From assembly GCA_951799405.1 (NCBI GenBank), contig OX637354.1, positions 2,852,001-2,916,000 on the forward strand: a stretch of DNA of 64,000 nt, written 5' to 3'. This document shows positions 37,020-48,000 of this stretch, piece by piece; position 1 is the first letter of the stretch, and each line of letters begins with the position of its first letter. A program made the position numbers and the translations under genes. The notes under the pieces were generated by a model. The model searched no databases and was not told the DNA's origin. It saw only the letters and a list, made by a program, of their open reading frames with translations. This stretch comes from Agapetus fuscipes. Its lineage: Eukaryota; Arthropoda; Insecta; Trichoptera; Glossosomatidae.

Positions 37020-37287
37020 ATATGAGTCGTATAAATGCAAACGCCGTCAACTCCTTACGCGATGGTTTTGAGAAAAATAAACTTGTAAAACGACAACACC
37101 AGTTGGAGATGACGGCGTTTACACAAAATCATACTTTTTCAATTAAAATTACGAAGGATTAAGTGAGGTTTACATTATATCGCACGCAGCAAATGATTTG
37201 TTACACTGCGCAGAATCAAATTCAATCATTATCTCTAAAATCATAAATTTTGGAGATGCCGGCGTTTGCAGTTATACGACTCATATA
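37020..37287. mobile_element. TIR element with ATATGAGTCGTATAA ends
   Basis: TATGAGTCGTATAAATGCAA at 37021 is inverted at 37258-37287 (TTGCAGTTATACGACTCATA). The CCAGTTGGAGATGACGGCG motif recurs inside. Just upstream of a LINE fragment. Confidence 0.65.
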
Positions 37288-37289
37288 AA

Positions 37290-37650
37290 ATTAAACGGAT
37301 GTATGTATGTTTGTCCTTTATGAACATTGCGCCTCTGTATGTCTCAGAGCTATGTGTGGGGGACACAGTAGAGGGTAGGCGGGGTACTCTGAGGTCTGCA
37401 TGCAGTACTGCTGTGAATAGATTCAGGGTTCCCTGCAGAAGCAACATGGCCAATTATTTAGATCGTGCCTTTTGCATTGCTGGCCCTCTGCTGTGGAATG
37501 CCTTACCACACGAGCTGAGAGCTGTGGAGAGTACAAATGCATTTAAATCGGGATTAAAGACATGCTTGTTCAGGAGGGGCTATGGCTCTGCAGTGCCCTT
37601 GCAGTGAATTCACAAAACGGCACTAAAAATATTGTCAATTTATTATTATT
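37290..37650 (+). mobile_element. CR1/L2-type LINE 3' fragment
   Basis: The open segment includes GTLRSACSTAVNRFRVPCRS, AFCIAGPLLWNALPHELRAV and [11 protein letters not shown], the LINE ORF2 C-terminus. Confidence 0.85.
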
Positions 37651-37779
37651 AATAAACTATTGAACCGATTGCAATGAAACTTACATGAGTAATTCTTTAC
37701 ATACCAATTTGGTATCCTGTATAAAAAAACGGAGGTATAAAGGAAATGACAGCAGAAATATGCTTAAACAATTTTCACC

Positions 37780-37920
37780 TTTGACAGGGATTTTTTTAGA
37801 CTAGAAGAACAATGCAAAGACACAAAACATCTGCAGAGATACTGGTCTGCTCTAACAGAATGGCAGTATGAGTAGTAAGACGGGCCACCGCAAGGAGTGG
37901 CAGGGTACAGTTCGTTATTT
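37780..37920 (+). repeat. Degraded RTE-like LINE tail
   Basis: GCAAAGACACAAAACATCTGCAG...TGGCAGTATGAGTAG and GGCAGGGTACAGTTCG resemble the LINE C 3' end at low identity. Confidence 0.4.
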
Positions 37921-38154
37921 ATAAAACTAAATAATCCCTAGGAGTTCTGTCTCTATATTCAATGTTTTTTATTTACGCAATTGATGTGAGTTTGACGGAA
38001 TGTTTTATATTCCGCGCACTGGGCTTGGTAAGATGTGTGTCTGATCTATACAGCTCCTGCATACCTGGAGAGAACAAGTGTGTGAGAGAATAATATGTCA
38101 ATTTGTAAGAGAGTCTACATTTAGGCGCAGTATTTTCAACGTTAGCGTAAGTGA

Positions 38155-40495
38155 CTTTAACCCTTCAACTGCGAAAGACAGGCATAGGCGTCAAGTGTAA
38201 ATTTGCGTACATTCTGTCAGTCATAGACGTCATCAATATTTGAACTTATCCCTGACATCTGTGTTTAACAATTCAAAAGTCTGCAAGTTGAAATATATGC
38301 TAAACCTTTACAATTTTTGTTCTTGAATAACTAATAGACTACAGGCCCATGTTCAAAAATGGATGGGTCATATGAACCACCAGGTGACGTATATAGTATG
38401 ATATAAGACCATGCAATAATAAGATTCAGCACTATGCCGTCACTTGTAAGGTGTCCAACTGAGTGCTGGTGAAAATTCAAAAGTGCAGGTAGGAGTGAGT
38501 AGATTTTGTTCACATATTTTTGTACGGCATTTTTACCATCGTTAGATTATGAAAAATAATAAGAAAACGCGCAGTGCCGTAAAAAAATGGTGCGCCACAA
38601 AGTAGGGATTTTTTTTTGATTTTCTGACATTTTCCAGGGTATATTTGGTCACTTTACTCTGTACGGCATCAGTTTCATGCTGTTTCAATACAGCTTTTAA
38701 TCTATTATTCCGCAACCCCGTACAAAAATCGTGCGACAAAGGGAAAAATCAAGGGTTGCAACCCCCTTTCTTTCCGTGCTCCGGGGGGTGATTTGAAAAA
38801 GTACGGCTTTGGTTCCAAAACATTACCTAGCACTCAAAAGTACTATTAAAAAAAATGCCATCAAATAATTATTGTTCATTTGAATGTACATTAATAATTA
38901 TCTTAATTTCATGGTATACTTGATTTATAAAGCTGTAAAATCATTTAACTCTGTACGGCAACTTTTTTTTTAACATAATATTGTAAAATACAACTGTTAT
39001 ATAGTATTGCCGTTCAAAAGAAACTGTTCAAAAAAAAATTATAGAGAAATACAAAAACTGTAATTTTTTAAATTATTGCAAAAGTTTAAATATTCATAGA
39101 TTAATAAAATATAGCAATTTTCTTCATTTTCCCCTTGTTTTAAATAGTATTAAGATAAATGAATTAGGAAAAAATGATGCCGTACATTTTAATGCAGTCC
39201 ATATCTTTTAGGCTGATGAAAATGACGCTACTATTTTAAGGGTGTAGTATTTTATGGTTATCTGATACTGTACGGTATTAACATATTTTTGAAGAGAACC
39301 ATTGATAATATGATAAAATCATTATGACTTCTAACTGAAGTGAAACGGTGTGTATATAATATCCAAGAATTGAAACTATAAATCCCAGTATCAACAGTTT
39401 TGTATACTTTTTGGTTTCATATATATACTCGGGTCCAAGCCGAGTACATCCGAATAAAATACGTTATGACCCACGACTACTTAGCACACAGTACAGTATA
39501 GGCAGGTGTAGGTATATGTCTACAAATGCTAAACGTCATAACAGAACGTCGCTCCGTAAACGATATATTATGTAAATTATATTTATTTCATATTTTTATT
39601 ACTTTTTTATCTATATGAACTTTCAGATTTGTACGGCATTAACTTTTTATAAATTATTGCATTAAGTACAAATAAACTATCTAAATGCCGTATAAAAAAA
39701 TATCGTCATAAATTTCACTTTACATTTCGTTATATGGAATTGTCTTACATTTCGTTCTATGGATTTTTCCTTGAGTTTTTTTCCCCTACAAACCTTTGGA
39801 CCAACGAAAATGTACGGCATGTAAAAAAATATTATCTATGCATAAAATACTTTCAAAATAAATTAATTTTATGTTGTTTCAAATCACCCCCCGGAGCACG
39901 GAAAGAAAGGGGGTTGCAACCCTTGATTTTTCCCTTTGTCGCACGATTTTTGTACGGGGTTGCGGAATAATAGATTAAAAGCTGTATTGAAACAGCATGA
40001 AACTGATGCCGTACAGAGTAAAGTGACCAAATATACCCTGGAAAATGTCAGAAAATCAAAAAAAATTTCCCTACTTTGTGGCGCACCATTTTTTTACGGC
40101 ACTGCGCGTTTTCTTATTATTTTCATAAATCTAACGATGGTAAAAATGCCGTACAAAAATATGTGAACAAAATCTACTCACTCCTACCTGCACTTTTGAA
40201 TTTTCACCAGCACTCAGTTGGACACCTTACAAGTGACGGCATAGTGCTGAATCTTATTATTGCATGGTCTTATATCATACTATATACGTCACCTGGTGGT
40301 TCATATGACCCATCCATTTTTGAACATGGGCCTGTAGTCTATAATACATGTGACTGTTCACATAGTTTGAAGTGTCGTCAATCAAGTAAGCTGGGAAATT
40401 AATAAATGTTTAAAAAAATGTTCTTACACAAGTATTCCGTACTTGGGGTATTCATATAGCCAGAATATTCTGAAGCGGAAAGGTGAAACTGATGT
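38155..40495. mobile_element. TTAA-ended MITE hosting the fold-back insertion
   Basis: Left end TTTAACCCTTCAACTGCGAA at about 38157; right end CTGAAGCGGAAAGG at about 40472. The sequence parallels the intact 46263-46585 copy on both sides of the fold-back element. Confidence 0.7.
38335..40341. mobile_element. 2-kb fold-back element with about 465-bp inverted arms, TAA target duplication
   Basis: Left arm 38335-38798 and right arm 39877-40341 are nearly perfect inverted copies starting TAGACTACAGGCCCATG. The 3-bp duplication TAA (38332-38334, 40342-40344) is confirmed by the unoccupied relative at 46440-46460 (GAATAACTAATACATGTGAC). A 3-bp TAA/TTA target suggests PIF/Harbinger. The 1.1-kb AT-rich centre has no transposase. 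GTACGGCAT or its complement recurs about a dozen times over arms and centre. Confidence 0.85.
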
Positions 40496-40499
40496 AATC

Positions 40500-40920
40500 C
40501 ATCTTTGTTGTATTTTGACAAGCTGTCTGGCTAAATTGAGACCAGTTTCCTTTTGCGTTTGTATAAAATAACTATGCTAACGTTGAAAATACTGAGCCTA
40601 AGTCAATCATTGAGTATTATTTTGTAAACCTTCAATAGTTGTACAGATGCTTAGCTATTTATTATTAGGTATTATTATTTAATATCACAATATATTACCA
40701 CATAAGTTTTCTACTTTTAAGTATTTGTTATTTTATGAATTGAATTTTCTCAAATTTTCTGTTAAGAAGCCAATCTATTAAGAGATAAAGCCAGCATACG
40801 TTTAAATATTGCACTGCAACCAACATCAGCTACTGTACACCACAGAGCCTCCCGTTAAAATAAATCTTAATGTAAATCTAAGCTGTAGCTTTTTTTTAGC
40901 TAAGCTTTTTTTTTTTTTTT
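40500..40920. other. AT-rich intergenic stretch
   Basis: No gene; ends in a run of about 20 T at 40903-40922, the tail of the following SINE. Confidence 0.4.
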
Positions 40921-40924
40921 TTTA

Positions 40925-41112
40925 AATAGATTTGTGGAAAGGAATGCAATCCGCCAACCTATTTTACCTGGCTAGTTGTCTTCATGCGAAAGCAGAAGCT
41001 TGTGTGCATGCAACGGCATCTGTTGAACCAGGGTCGAAGTTATCGTCGTGGGATTTGAACCAGCGTTATCCGGTTCCAAATAACCTGTCTTGATCCCCGC
41101 GGCTATAACACC
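40925..41112 (-). repeat. tRNA-like SINE, fourth family
   Basis: Minus-strand head CGTCGTCGGTGTTATAGCCG with B-box-like GCTGGTTCAAATCCCACG; poly-T side at 40900-40922. A relative lies at 58600-58800. Confidence 0.55.
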
Positions 41113-41114
41113 GA

Positions 41115-41350
41115 CGACGATATATCATTTAAGGTTCATATTAAACGCATTCCCACAAGCAGACATGTATAAGTTCCCGCTAACACATGCCGCATGTGGA
41201 CCTACAATATAAAAACCCAATCTCAAATGAACATAAGCCCTGCAACTCTTGCCGACCTTCCCTGAAGCAGGGGTGACGTTGGCAAAGTGATCATTTTCAG
41301 TGAAGTGAATCATTTTTTTATAGTATGGGTGGTCAGCCTCATACCAATCT
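41115..41350 (-). repeat. LINE A 3' UTR fragment
   Basis: Reverse copy from TTAAGGTTCATATTAAACGC to GTCAGCCTCATACCAATCTA. A shorter one follows at 41440-41530. Confidence 0.8.
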
Positions 41351-41529
41351 ATAAAAATAAATCAATGGTTTGTCCTCATTGATCAATATAAAAGACATAG
41401 ATGGCTTACGTCTGCTTCTTCCCATAGTAACAAAAGTACCACCTATAATCTAAGTTGTAATGATATATCAACAAGATTAATATTCAATGCATTCCCATGA
41501 CTATGTAATAAGTTTGCGCTTAGACATTC

Positions 41530-41950
41530 AACATATGGACTTTTTTCTTTATTCACCCTTTTACCCTGGTAAACTGTGTTTGATTTTTATACTTGGCATT
41601 TGCAATGTAGACTCTTGAACGGGACCTTTTAAATTGTAATTATGCTCAAAATAAAATCTCTTCTGTAGAGATTTTTAATTGTTTGATTTTAATGCAAACT
41701 GTTTGTAAGGGGGGCTATGCGTGTACGGTACTAGATGATCTTGTAAATTACTATCTATGACTTATTCCTCTCCCTAAGGTTACAATATTACTGTCATTAT
41801 CATCATGTATAATAAATTGTATTTTGGAAGCAATCACTCGCATGTCTTATTTATTCTCCCTTAGCCTCATTCCTGTCTTACAATCTTAGCCTTCATTGGA
41901 ACTTAAGTCGGGTCTGGATGTGTAAGCATCATCATCAATGGCAGGGGAGA
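41530..41950. other. Intergenic stretch without recognised feature
   Basis: Short frames only. No match to families in the window. Confidence 0.35.
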
Positions 41951-42295
41951 GATTGCACTTGTGGAATCTGGAGCGACCTGTAAACTTTGTGCAGCCAAGC
42001 GTGAGCCTCCCACCTTGACGGGATCTTGAGTGGCCTGTGTGGAGGGCACTCAGCAGGCTGAGAATGGGTGTTGGCAGGGCTCGCTGTAACAGAGGGCCTG
42101 GGGAATCCTTCATCAAGATGACACCACGCTCTGTGAATGCGGAGCCCAACAGTCAATGGATCATCTTCGGATCTGCCGGGCCTGCCCAACAAGCTGCTCA
42201 CTGGCCGACCTAATGGAGAGTAATGGTGGAGCAGTGGATGTTGTCCGACACTGGGCAAGAGTAGTGTAGCGTCTGACACGACGAAGAAGATCATC
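41950..42295 (+). mobile_element. Second copy of the CxC-type LINE fragment
   Basis: Parallels 29600-29890 base for base with small indels (GTGTTGGCAGGGCTCGCTGT..., GAATGCGGAGCCCAACAGTC) and ends in ACGACGAAGAAGA. Frames are broken. Confidence 0.75.
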
Positions 42296-42790
42296 AATGG
42301 CATAACAATCCTCTTTTCCGATTTTCGCCTCCTTGATCAACCGCAGCCAACGTGTCCAACGCCTTCCTCATCCAGTCTCATACTTCAGTCAACAGATCTA
42401 AGATCTTACCTAACAAGCAGAAGTTAAAAATGTCAGGATCTGGTTTTAACCTCCCGAGTGCTGGAACGCGGATCCGCGCTTATAGCAGTGTTTTTTTTTC
42501 TTTAGTTTCTACTCAGCAATAAGATCAAAAATCGTACAAAATACTGATATTGGGTAAAACTACCCTCCAAGTAACTCAAAGCATTCATTTTCGTTTGTGA
42601 ATTTATAAAAACATAATTGAAGTTCAATTCACTGTAACTTTTATGTACTTTTTTGGGCCAATATGTCTAAGTACTTTTAGAACAATGTTTTTTCATAATC
42701 GTACTATTATGCGGCCCTGCAATAAACACTTCCCTGGTGATTTTTTGCTTTGCTGGCACTAAAAAAACTTTATTTCACTGTCTTGAGATA
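42296..42790. other. Intergenic stretch without recognised feature
   Basis: AT-rich. CCGAGTGCTGGAACGCGGATC at 42454 resembles 15532 (GTGCCGGAAGGCGGATCTGCG), a possible short shared repeat. Confidence 0.35.
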
Positions 42791-43565
42791 AAAAAAATCG
42801 GATAGTAACTGTACTGTAACTGTAACTCTGTCGCCATTCCGCTAGGGGTGGCCAGAGCCTCTGCAGAGTTGCCTCCATTTTTTCCTATCCTTACATACCT
42901 CTTTCAATTCATTCATATCCATCACCTTTTTCATGCATTTTCTTCTTTTACGCTCACTTTGTATATCCCATTCTTTCACAATCTCCTCAATCTGATCACT
43001 CCATACTTTTCTCGGTCGTCCCTTCCCTCTTTTTCCTTTCACACTTTCTTTGTATACATACTTTGTCAGTCTATCATCGTTCATTCTTTCCACATGCCCA
43101 AACCATCTCATCACATTCTTTTGTACCTTAACTTTCACATCCTCTTTCAAATTACATTCTTTTTTTACCCATTCATTCCTAACTCTATCCCTCAGAGTTT
43201 TTCCTGTCATGCTTCTCAAATGCTTCATTTCCACCGTACATACTTTACTCATTTCGCTATCATTCACTGTCCATGCTTCACTTCCATACATCAAAGTCGG
43301 TAACAATATGCCATTGTGTACCGCCATTCTCAGATCCATCGTCAATCGCTTGTTCTTTGCTATTCTTCCTATTGCACCGACCACTTGCTTGCCCTTACAC
43401 ATCCTATTCTCAAGTTCTCTTGTCATCTTTCCATTCTTCTCAAACATACTTCCCAAGTATCTAAATTCATCCACAATTTCAACTTTCGTACCATTCAACA
43501 TGAGCGTGCATTCTTCATTTTCATCCATTCTGTCAAAAATTAGTACTTTCAGGATAGGAGATATG
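42790..43565 (-). mobile_element. RTE-like LINE B, 228-codon ORF end and (TTACAG)n tail
   Basis: Minus-strand ORF 43528-42842 ([78 protein letters not shown]). On the plus strand the 3' tail reads AACTGTACTGTAACTGTAACTC. It is close to LINE A but a distinct family. Confidence 0.88.
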
Positions 43566-43569
43566 TTTT

Positions 43570-44210
43570 GTATCTTTGGAGATATTCAATATCAAAACCA
43601 AGAGTTGGGTAACTGGATTACGGCAGAAAATCGCTGGCACTCTAGAGGTTTATGAAATAAACAGGAAAACAACACAATTGAGCTAATCCTATAAAAAAAT
43701 TAAAATAACTCAAAATATTTTAAAAAAACCTTTAAGTAGTGGATATTTATTTATTTCATTACAAATTTTACATAGTACAAAACAATACATTACAAAAAAT
43801 ATAACAAGGTGATCAACAATAATTTTTCCTACACCACAAGGGGAATGATGCTAATTAGTAGTTAATCGTTTGTTGTGATATGTAGAATGTACTAGTGTTT
43901 GCCGGTTGCTTCAAGCGACTTCAACACTATTGTGTCAGAAACCTGCCAATTTCTGGTGAATTGAAATATACGCTCCAGTAGATAATTCTTTGTCAGTTTG
44001 CAGATACTGGACAGGTCATGGTTAGTTAACGATATGTTCTATGTATGAATATACACTAAATTTATTCATTTACCTTAATAATGACGGGTTGTACTTTGTG
44101 TCAAAGTTTATACAACATTTATTTTTCTACTTAATGTCTAAGCACCACTTCATCATGCTTACAGGCTACAATTATATAACACTGACCGCTGGCAGTGTTT
44201 AGGAATGTAT
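43570..44210. other. Intergenic stretch downstream of SLC10A7
   Basis: AT-rich, nothing recognised apart from short simple runs. Confidence 0.4.
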
Positions 44211-44213
44211 GTA

Positions 44214-44513
44214 GGGGCTGTCCATATATTACGTCATTCGCATTAAGGGGGGGGGAGTCTGGTCTGCTGGTCTGCGGATGATGGCAAATGATGTACGAGT
44301 ACCAAAAGTGACGTCGTTCTTGTAAATACCAATTTCTACAAAATATACAAAATATTATGTAAGTAATATAACATTATTAATTATAAAGCTCATCCATTAT
44401 TACAGCAAGAGAGGAGGGGGGTCATTAGATAATGACTATAGGATGATTGTAAGAGGGGGGGGGGGGGGGTCGAAAATCGGCCAAAATTGATGACGTAATT
44501 TATGGACGGCCCC
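44214..44513. mobile_element. Second copy of the GGGGCYGTCCATA MITE, TSD GTA
   Basis: 300 bp, in the opposite orientation to the copy at 35566, flanked by GTA (44211-44213, 44514-44516). Poly-G run of 16 or so near 44456. Confidence 0.85.
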
Positions 44514-44592
44514 GTAGCTGGAATGTGGGTTAGTTATTCAGAAGTATAGAGAAGAGCTTCTACCCCCGTATTCATCAATCCAACATACAATA

Positions 44593-44790
44593 GGGTAATT
44601 GCAGTGGTGGGGAATACGGTTGAAAATGCTATGGTGGTTTAGAGTACATTCCAAGGATCACAACCATATATTTTTTAAGTAGTAAAAATAAAGATTATTT
44701 TCTAAAATAAAAAATGACAAGAAATTGAGTCCCGCTAAAACGCAGAGCGGTCGGATATTGTCATGTTTTGCCCCCACCACTGCAATTACC
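44593..44790. mobile_element. TA-flanked MITE with GGGTAATTGCAGTGGTGGGG TIR
   Basis: Perfect 20-bp inverted ends between TA at 44591-44592 and 44791-44792. No ORF. It lies just downstream of the SLC10A7 stop codon. TA targets fit Tc1/mariner-type elements. Confidence 0.8.
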
Positions 44791-44872
44791 CTAATGCATA
44801 CTTTGTTCTCATATGCAATAAGGGAGGAGTGTTCATGGATACGGGGAATGATATGTCGTGAGTGATCGGTGA

Positions 44873-45030
44873 TCAGTGAGGCAGGCGGTGGTGCTGGTAC
44901 TGCCAGCGTGCCAGCAGGGGCGCCAGCAGGGAGCCCAGCAGCAGCTGGCAGGGATGGTACACCAGCAGGGGGAGACCCGTCTGCGAGGCGTGCGAGAGAC
45001 CGTGGTACATGATCCTCAGGATGGGGATTC
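44873..45030 (-). CDS. SLC10A7: SLC10A7 exon 6 and stop
   Basis: 158 nt, acceptor TTTGCAG, stop TGA at 44875-44873. [11 protein letters not shown] and [19 protein letters not shown] form the last spans (vertebrate VPLLIYHPAQILLGSVLVP). Confidence 0.92.
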
Positions 45031-48000
45031 CTGCAAACACAACTAAGTTATACTAAGGCTATAAAGTAAAGTTAACTAAAATTCAATTTTAGTTAAATTT
45101 TCATAATATTTAACTCACCAAATTTCGCCAGTAAATATTTAGTTACTAACGATTTTCAAGATGGCGTCGTCTTCACTGACAGCAACTGTTGTTTTTTAAT
45201 GTAATGATACATCAAAATTGTTGCAAAATGAAATTTTTTTGAGTCATTTTCCAGCTTAATGAAGGTTAGGCATTTGATTTTTTTAAATCAGTTGTTTGTT
45301 TTAATGCTTTTGAGAATGGCATTGTAATTACACGCACTACCCAAGACTGACGGAGAACATTGGTTCGGCAGGCGGGGATCGTGAAACGATCAGTGTTGAC
45401 TCACCCAGCGTCAGTGACTTGTGAGTGGAGCAGAAGACCGCGGCCACCGTGTCATGGGGAGAGAAGAGCCGTGATGACATCCAGAAGCTCAGGGCACTCA
45501 CGCAGCCCTGCACCAGCACCACTGCACACACAGGAGAGGGTTAGACATGGTGCGGATAGGAGAATACATCACAAATCAAGAGAAAGAACTAGCCCAGGCA
45601 ATTTGAAATGGACTTCCCTAAGATATGTATAAGAAAAAGAATTTTTCAAAAAATATAAATATGGTTAAAATTAACATATTAAATTGATTCATACTAAATT
45701 TTATAGAAACAAAACATATCTGATAAACACTGTTTTATTTTCACTTGATTTATTCATTTTAATTGAATATAAGTTGAAAAACAATTGTTGGTGAGGGGAA
45801 AGCTGTTCATGGCCTTTGTAGATCTGGAAAAAGCTTTTGACTCAGTAGACACAGGTATGTTGTGGGACGTTTTGAAAGCTTATAGAGTGAATGGGACTCT
45901 CTTAAATGCGGTATTCGTAATGATGGTGAGTATAGTGAATGGTTTGAAGTTTTTAAGGGTGTAAGGCAAGGATGTGTGATGAGTCCATGGCTATTTAACA
46001 TAGTCATGGACAAGGGTGTTTGAGATGCTAGGTTTGATGATTGTGGATTAACAATAGAGCAAAGTGAGTGTTCTACTGTATGCTGACGATGCAGTCCTTG
46101 TATCTGAATCGGTGATCTCTAGACTGATCAAAGCTTTGAAAGATAATCATCTGAAATTGAATACAAGTAAGACGAATGTTTTGATTTTTGAAAGAGATGA
46201 TTCAGAAAGAAGGAACTTGTTTACAATAAGTTGTATGCTAATTAAGTCAAAAAGAAACCATTACTCTAATTAACCCTTCATCTGTGGGTGTCACGCATAG
46301 GCGTCAAGTGTAAACTTGCACACAGTGCGGCTGTCAATCATAGACATCATCTAACTTTGAACTTATCCCTGACATCTGTGTCAAGAATTCAAAAGTCTGC
46401 AACTAGAAATATGTGCTAAACCTTTGTGATTTTTGTTCTTGAATAACTAATACATGTGACTGTTCACATAGTTTGAAGTGTAGTCAACCAATTAAGGTAG
46501 GAAATAAATAAATGTTTAAAAAAAAGTATTTCGTTCTGGGGGTATTCATATAGCCAGAATATTCCGAAGCGAAAAGGTTAAGAAAGCTTAACAGTTTGTT
46601 TTACCGAGTATAACTGTGATGAGGACATCCATGGCACTGAGAGCCATGTCATGCTCGTGGAAGGCGTCGCAGAATGTGTTGTAGATGATGAGCAGGAGGG
46701 CGAGCTGTCCCAGCAGGGCGCGCGCCCCCGGGGGCCCTCGGGGTAGCGCTCCTCCCAGCCCCGCCAGCCCCCGCCCCACAAGTAGCGGAAACACCACAGT
46801 CACACAGAGCTGCAGCAGCGACTGTGTCAGCGGGACCACCGTGGTGGTGCCCAGCTGTACAACACACAATAGCTGTTCTATATGAGGGTAACTGAGATGG
46901 AGGTAGACTGAGATGGGAGGATGAGGAGAAGAAGAATGCAAGCCAACTACTACGGCTGACAAACTGGAAAGCCGCAGCGGTAGACAGGGGGGAAAAGGGG
47001 CGAAGGCTGATGGAGGCCAAGGGGAGATATGAGCTGTAGGGGCATCGAAGAAGAAGAAGAGTATGAGGGTAAAAGCTTAAATTGAAAATTGTAGGAAAAA
47101 TCAAGACAATATTGCTCAAGAAAAACGGAGACTGTGGTAGTCAAGAAATCAGGGGTGGAAGTCTTGACGTCCATCGATAGATCTTATGGCGGTATTCACC
47201 ATTGCCATCTGAACGCTTAAGTTTTGCTAAGGAAAAATTACTATTTCGATACTTACTAGAAATTTTTCCTTAGCAAAACTTAAGCATTCACATGGCAATG
47301 GTGAATACCGCCATTAGAGTATCTATTTGAAGATAGGATGGAATAAAACATGAAGAATTTTACATGCTACTGTTCACCCACCGCCATATTTTATTCTATC
47401 CTATCTTCAAAGAGATACGGTAAGATGTAGCTACGGCCATTGAGACTTCCCCCCCCCCAGACTTTGAATCGGAAAGTTCTGATTTGAATTTGCAGCCAAG
47501 GTTAAACATGACTTCATGGCAGGCATGCTCTATGTATTTGTGGATACTGGACATCCGACATCTATTGCCTAGGTCTATTGTATTTGTTGAGTTAAATGAT
47601 GTTTTGTCTCTCACCGTGATGAGCAGAATCACAGGGGTGGCCAGCACCCCCAGCAGGGAGCCCAGCACGGAGTTGAAGATGGCTGCGGCTTCATTACCTC
47701 CTGCAGCGCGTGTCAGGATCACGGCGGAGGAGACGGGCGGGGGCATGCAGCCTGCGGTCACCAGCCTGCACACAACACACACTGGAGTCTCAATCAAGCA
47801 GGCGGCAAGCATAAAAGTATACTGTTACGAATGTATAGATTCATGCCCGCGTATAATTTGACCACTCAAACTACCCAATCACGAATCACCAGTGAACCGA
47901 CAGGACATGTGCGACCTCAGCAGTGAACAGATGTCCACTCTCACTGTATCCAACGTGCGCGATTGAAAAGAAGTATGAGAAATCACAAGAAGAAGTTAAC

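Noticed and set aside
38331..40402. Repeated ORFs of 60-108 codons on both strands
   Set aside because: The same sequence read from the two inverted arms of the fold-back element; no family similarity.
42848..43655. Plus-strand frames of 151 and 201 codons rich in Phe, Ser and Leu
   Set aside because: Antisense of the LINE B ORF on the minus strand.
46649..47119. 156-codon minus frame
   Set aside because: Shadow of SLC10A7 exon 4 in another frame plus flanking intron; the Ala/Gly/Arg-rich text comes from GC bias.
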